A DNA stretch of 45,963 nt from Robiginitomaculum sp. (lineage in GTDB: Bacteria > Pseudomonadota > Alphaproteobacteria > Caulobacterales > Maricaulaceae). This document shows, piece after piece, positions 43,524 to 45,963 of the stretch. Within the stretch, counting starts at the first letter, position 1. Every line of letters begins with the position of its first letter. Under the pieces are notes generated by a model. The model saw only the letters and a program-made list of their open reading frames with translations. It had not been told where the DNA came from and made no database searches. A program made the position numbers and the translations under genes. The stretch covers positions 1-45,963 of the forward strand of contig JAESTZ010000036.1 in NCBI GenBank assembly GCA_016763315.1, in the 5' to 3' direction.

Positions 43524-44687
43524 TCACAATGTCCTTGCGATAAGAAGTTTCATGATCTCGTTGGTACCGCCATAGATGCGTTGCACCCGTGCGTCCGTCC
43601 ACATGCGGGCGATCGGGTATTCATTCATATAGCCATAACCACCGAATAATTGCAGGCACTCGTCAATCATTTCGTTTTCGGTATCCGATACCCAGTATTT
43701 AGCCATGCTGGCAGTACCGGCATCAAGCTCGCCCTTTAGCAATTTAGCAGCACAATCATAGGTAAACACCTTGGCGATGGTGGTTTTGGTTTTGCACTCG
43801 GCCAGCTTGAACTGCGTGTTTTGAAAGGCAATCAACGGCTTTTTAAACGCATGGCGTTCTTTCACGTAAGAGATGGTTTCACGTAGCGCGTATTCCATAG
43901 TTGCCACGCCCTGCACTGCGATATTTAGGCGCTCTTGTGGTAATTGTTGCATTAACTGCACAAAGCCTTGCCCCTCTTCAGAGCCAAGCAGGCTTGTCGC
44001 AGGTAATTGTACATCTTCAAAAAACAGCTCGGAAGTATCTTGGGCATGGCCACCAATTTTATCCAAATTGCGCCCGCGTTTAAAACCGTCCGCACCATCG
44101 GTTTCCACAACCATCAGCGATACGCCCTTGGCGCCGTCTTCTTCACCGGTTTTGGCGACGACAATGATCAAGTTTGCAGTTCCGCCATTTGTGATAAAAG
44201 TTTTCGAGCCGTTTAGCACATAACCATTACCGGATTTTCTGGCTCTGGTTTTAACCCCTTGCAGGTCGGAACCAGTACCCGGTTCGGTCATGGCAATCGC
44301 GCCTACTAATTCGCCAGTAGCCATACGTGGCAACCAGTTGCGTTTTTGCTCTTCGGTTCCGTAATGCAAAATATATGGTGCGACAATCGCATTATGCAGC
44401 GAGATACCAAAGCCATCGACCTTGGCACGGATCATCTCTTCCATAACAATCATTTCATGGCGATAATCACCGCCGCCGCCGCCGTATTCTTCGGGCATTG
44501 AAGTACACAACATACCCATTTTACCGGCTAGATTCCAAGTTTCACGATCAACAATGCCTTGTTCGCGCCACCGTTCGGAGTGCGGAGCGCATTCGCGGGA
44601 GTAAAATTCAAACGCCGCATCACGAAAGATATTTATATCTTCTTCGGCGAACCAATCAGGGTTTTTGAAATCAAGAGCCGGTTTCAT
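43524..44687 (-). CDS. Acyl-CoA dehydrogenase, short standard form
   Basis: About 387 residues from the ATG at 44687 (GGATGG a few bases upstream); an ATG at 44699 would overlap the previous gene. Domains: N-terminal helical, middle ([24 protein letters not shown]), and C-terminal with [24 protein letters not shown] and [11 protein letters not shown]. The usual catalytic Glu next to the last motif is Gly (YGG, not YEG); instead LPQERLNIA places a glutamate where isovaleryl- and long-chain-acyl-CoA dehydrogenases have theirs. That suggests a branched- or long-chain-type enzyme, though substrate cannot be fixed. Confidence 0.9.
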   Translation of the reverse strand: MKPALDFKNPDWFAEEDINIFRDAAFEFYSRECAPHSERWREQGIVDRETWNLAGKMGMLCTSMPEEYGGGGGDYRHEMIVMEEMIRAKVDGFGISLHNAIVAPYILHYGTEEQKRNWLPRMATGELVGAIAMTEPGTGSDLQGVKTRARKSGNGYVLNGSKTFITNGGTANLIIVVAKTGEEDGAKGVSLMVVETDGADGFKRGRNLDKIGGHAQDTSELFFEDVQLPATSLLGSEEGQGFVQLMQQLPQERLNIAVQGVATMEYALRETISYVKERHAFKKPLIAFQNTQFKLAECKTKTTIAKVFTYDCAAKLLKGELDAGTASMAKYWVSDTENEMIDECLQLFGGYGYMNEYPIARMWTDARVQRIYGGTNEIMKLLIARTL

Positions 44688-44688
44688 G

Positions 44689-45963
44689 TTAAAATCCATC
44701 CGCAGACATGGCCATTAACGGCTCGGTACCGGATTTTATTTTGGTCAGATGCATAGCAGCATCGGGAAGTATCCGCGCCAAGAAAAACTTACCGGTAAGC
44801 AATTTATTGGCATAAAACGGATCGTCACTGCCATACTTAGCCAAGGCCGCTTTTGCCATTTTCGCCCACATATAAGCCATTGAAGTTAATCCCAGTAATT
44901 GCAAGAAATCAAACGATCCTGCACCAGCATTATCAAAATTGCTAAGGCCGTTTTCCATCAGCCAATTGGTAGCTTCATCTAAGTTTTCACGCACCCCTTT
45001 AAGACCATCAAGGAATGGCTCAAGTTGTTTATCGCCGGCATTATCCGCAATAAATGCATCCAGTTCGGCAATGAACGAAAACAGTGGCCGACCACCATGC
45101 AATGCAAGTTTACGCCCGACCAGATCCAATGCTTGCACACCATTTGCGCCCTCGTAGATCATGGCAATTCTGGCATCACGGACAAATTGCGAAGCGCCGG
45201 TTTCTTCAATATAACCATGGCCGCCAAAAATTTGCTGGGCATTAGTCGCCGATTTGTAACCACCATCAGTAACATATGCTTTGGCCACCGGTGTCAATAG
45301 CGCCATATAATCACCGGCTTTTTCCTTTACCGCCGCATCAGTTGCTACATCTTCAAGGGTGTTATGCAAAGACAACCAGTACAAAAATGCCCGTGACCCT
45401 TCGGCAAAGGCTTTTTGCTCGAGCAACATCCGGCGCACATCGGGGTGGACAATGATCGGATCAGCCACACCATCAGGGTTTTTGGGGCCGGTTAAAGACC
45501 TTCCTTGAAGCCGGTCTTTGGCATATTCCAATGCATTTTGATAAGCAGCTTCGGCTTGACACAAGCCTTGCATACCGGTTCCAAGTCTTGCGGCATTCAT
45601 CATAATGAACATCAGGCGCAGGCCTTTGTTTTCTTCACCGATTAGATAACCAGTGGCTGCGTCAAAATTAAGCGTGCAAGTAGAATTACCATGAATGCCC
45701 ATTTTGTGCTCAATCGAGCTACAAATCATTGAATTACGTTCACCCAATGAGCCATCATCATTGACCATCACTTTTGGCACGATGAACAATGATATGCCTT
45801 TGGTGCCGGCGGGCGCGCCTTCGATACGCGCCAAAACCATATGAATAATATTATCGGTTAGGTCATGCTCGCCAGAAGAAATAAAGACTTTCTCACCAGT
45901 TACCTTGTATGAACCATCAGCTTGTGGAACCGCTTTGGATTTTAACAATCCAAGATCAGTACC
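44689..45963 (-). CDS. Acyl-CoA dehydrogenase, long DmdC/FadE-like form, 5' end outside window
   Basis: The frame is open to the right edge and begins GTDLGLLKSKA, which belongs to the middle domain (xTEPxxGTDLGL), so the N-terminal 160 or so residues are missing. What is present matches the long family: KVFISSGEHDLTDNIIHMVLAR, FGGHGYIEETGASQFVRDARI, the catalytic Glu in IYEGANGVQ, and the extra C-terminal helical domain. It is a paralogue of the 597-residue dehydrogenase at 8.2-10.0 kb. It heads the visible beta-oxidation run, ending two bases before the next dehydrogenase. Confidence 0.9.
   Translation of the reverse strand, partial: GTDLGLLKSKAVPQADGSYKVTGEKVFISSGEHDLTDNIIHMVLARIEGAPAGTKGISLFIVPKVMVNDDGSLGERNSMICSSIEHKMGIHGNSTCTLNFDAATGYLIGEENKGLRLMFIMMNAARLGTGMQGLCQAEAAYQNALEYAKDRLQGRSLTGPKNPDGVADPIIVHPDVRRMLLEQKAFAEGSRAFLYWLSLHNTLEDVATDAAVKEKAGDYMALLTPVAKAYVTDGGYKSATNAQQIFGGHGYIEETGASQFVRDARIAMIYEGANGVQALDLVGRKLALHGGRPLFSFIAELDAFIADNAGDKQLEPFLDGLKGVRENLDEATNWLMENGLSNFDNAGAGSFDFLQLLGLTSMAYMWAKMAKAALAKYGSDDPFYANKLLTGKFFLARILPDAAMHLTKIKSGTEPLMAMSADGF

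Noticed and set aside
1-45963. Phage, transposon or integrative element
   Set aside because: No transposase, integrase, phage structural gene or flanking direct repeats were seen.

Overview
The window looks like alphaproteobacterial chromosome, AT-leaning and gene-dense. It shows no mobile element, tRNA, rRNA or CRISPR. The best lineage clues are a DUF1153/SciP-type small CtrA inhibitor, an FlbD-type sigma-54 activator in a fliF-fliG-fliH-fliN-flbD-flhA run, a DUF3035 lipoprotein, and palindromic intergenic repeats of alphaproteobacterial style. Together these suggest a Caulobacterales/Hyphomonadaceae-like or related marine bacterium with CtrA-type flagellar control. I cannot name the genus.

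Layout. (1) 1-4.2 kb, minus strand: the 5' part of a repeat-rich lipoprotein gene, then dxs, ispA and xseB (isoprenoid precursor synthesis plus the exonuclease VII small subunit). (2) 4.2-10.4 kb, minus: histidine phosphatase, histone-deacetylase-like hydrolase, SDR oxidoreductase, signal peptidase I, a methyltransferase translationally coupled to an acyl-CoA dehydrogenase, and a small membrane protein. (3) 10.7-26.8 kb: a flagellar cluster. Read along the minus strand it runs fliK-flgD-flgE, sciP, an FkbM methyltransferase gene, then fliF-fliG-fliH-fliN-flbD-flhA. flgK-flgL is divergent on the plus strand. The fliK/flgK intergenic region carries two outward-facing sigma-54-type promoters with nearly the same sequence. 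(4) 26.9-32.6 kb, minus: DUF3035 lipoprotein, lspA (with an 84-bp internal tandem duplication), ileS, ribF and a MaoC-type hydratase. (5) 32.8-34.9 kb, plus: a chemotaxis island of a two-part response regulator, CheY and CheZ; the CheZ tail carries two FliM-like peptides. (6) 35-38.7 kb: a secreted metallo-beta-lactamase-fold hydrolase, a HAD-IIA hydrolase, and an undescribed-looking secreted protein with a cysteine-peptidase-like N-terminus, a beta-sandwich-like middle and a C-terminal PAN/Apple domain. (7) 38.7-45.96 kb, minus: a fatty-acid beta-oxidation cluster (two acyl-CoA dehydrogenases, thiolase, small membrane protein, FadB/FadJ-like fusion, GST-like protein). Its first gene leaves the window.

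How the parts fit. Export and motor genes (fliF operon, flhA) are probably early genes under CtrA/SciP control; FlbD in the same operon would then switch on sigma-54 promoters for the hook and junction genes (fliK-flgD-flgE, flgKL). CheY and CheZ act on the motor switch that FliG and FliN help to build. LepB and LspA process the exported proteins and lipoproteins seen nearby. The items most worth a second look are the LspA duplication, the PAN-domain protein, the FkbM gene inside the flagellar cluster, the twin sigma-54 promoters, the CheZ twin tail, the variable-unit repeat lipoprotein, and at least five different palindromic intergenic elements. I did not find a clearly new defence or mobile system.
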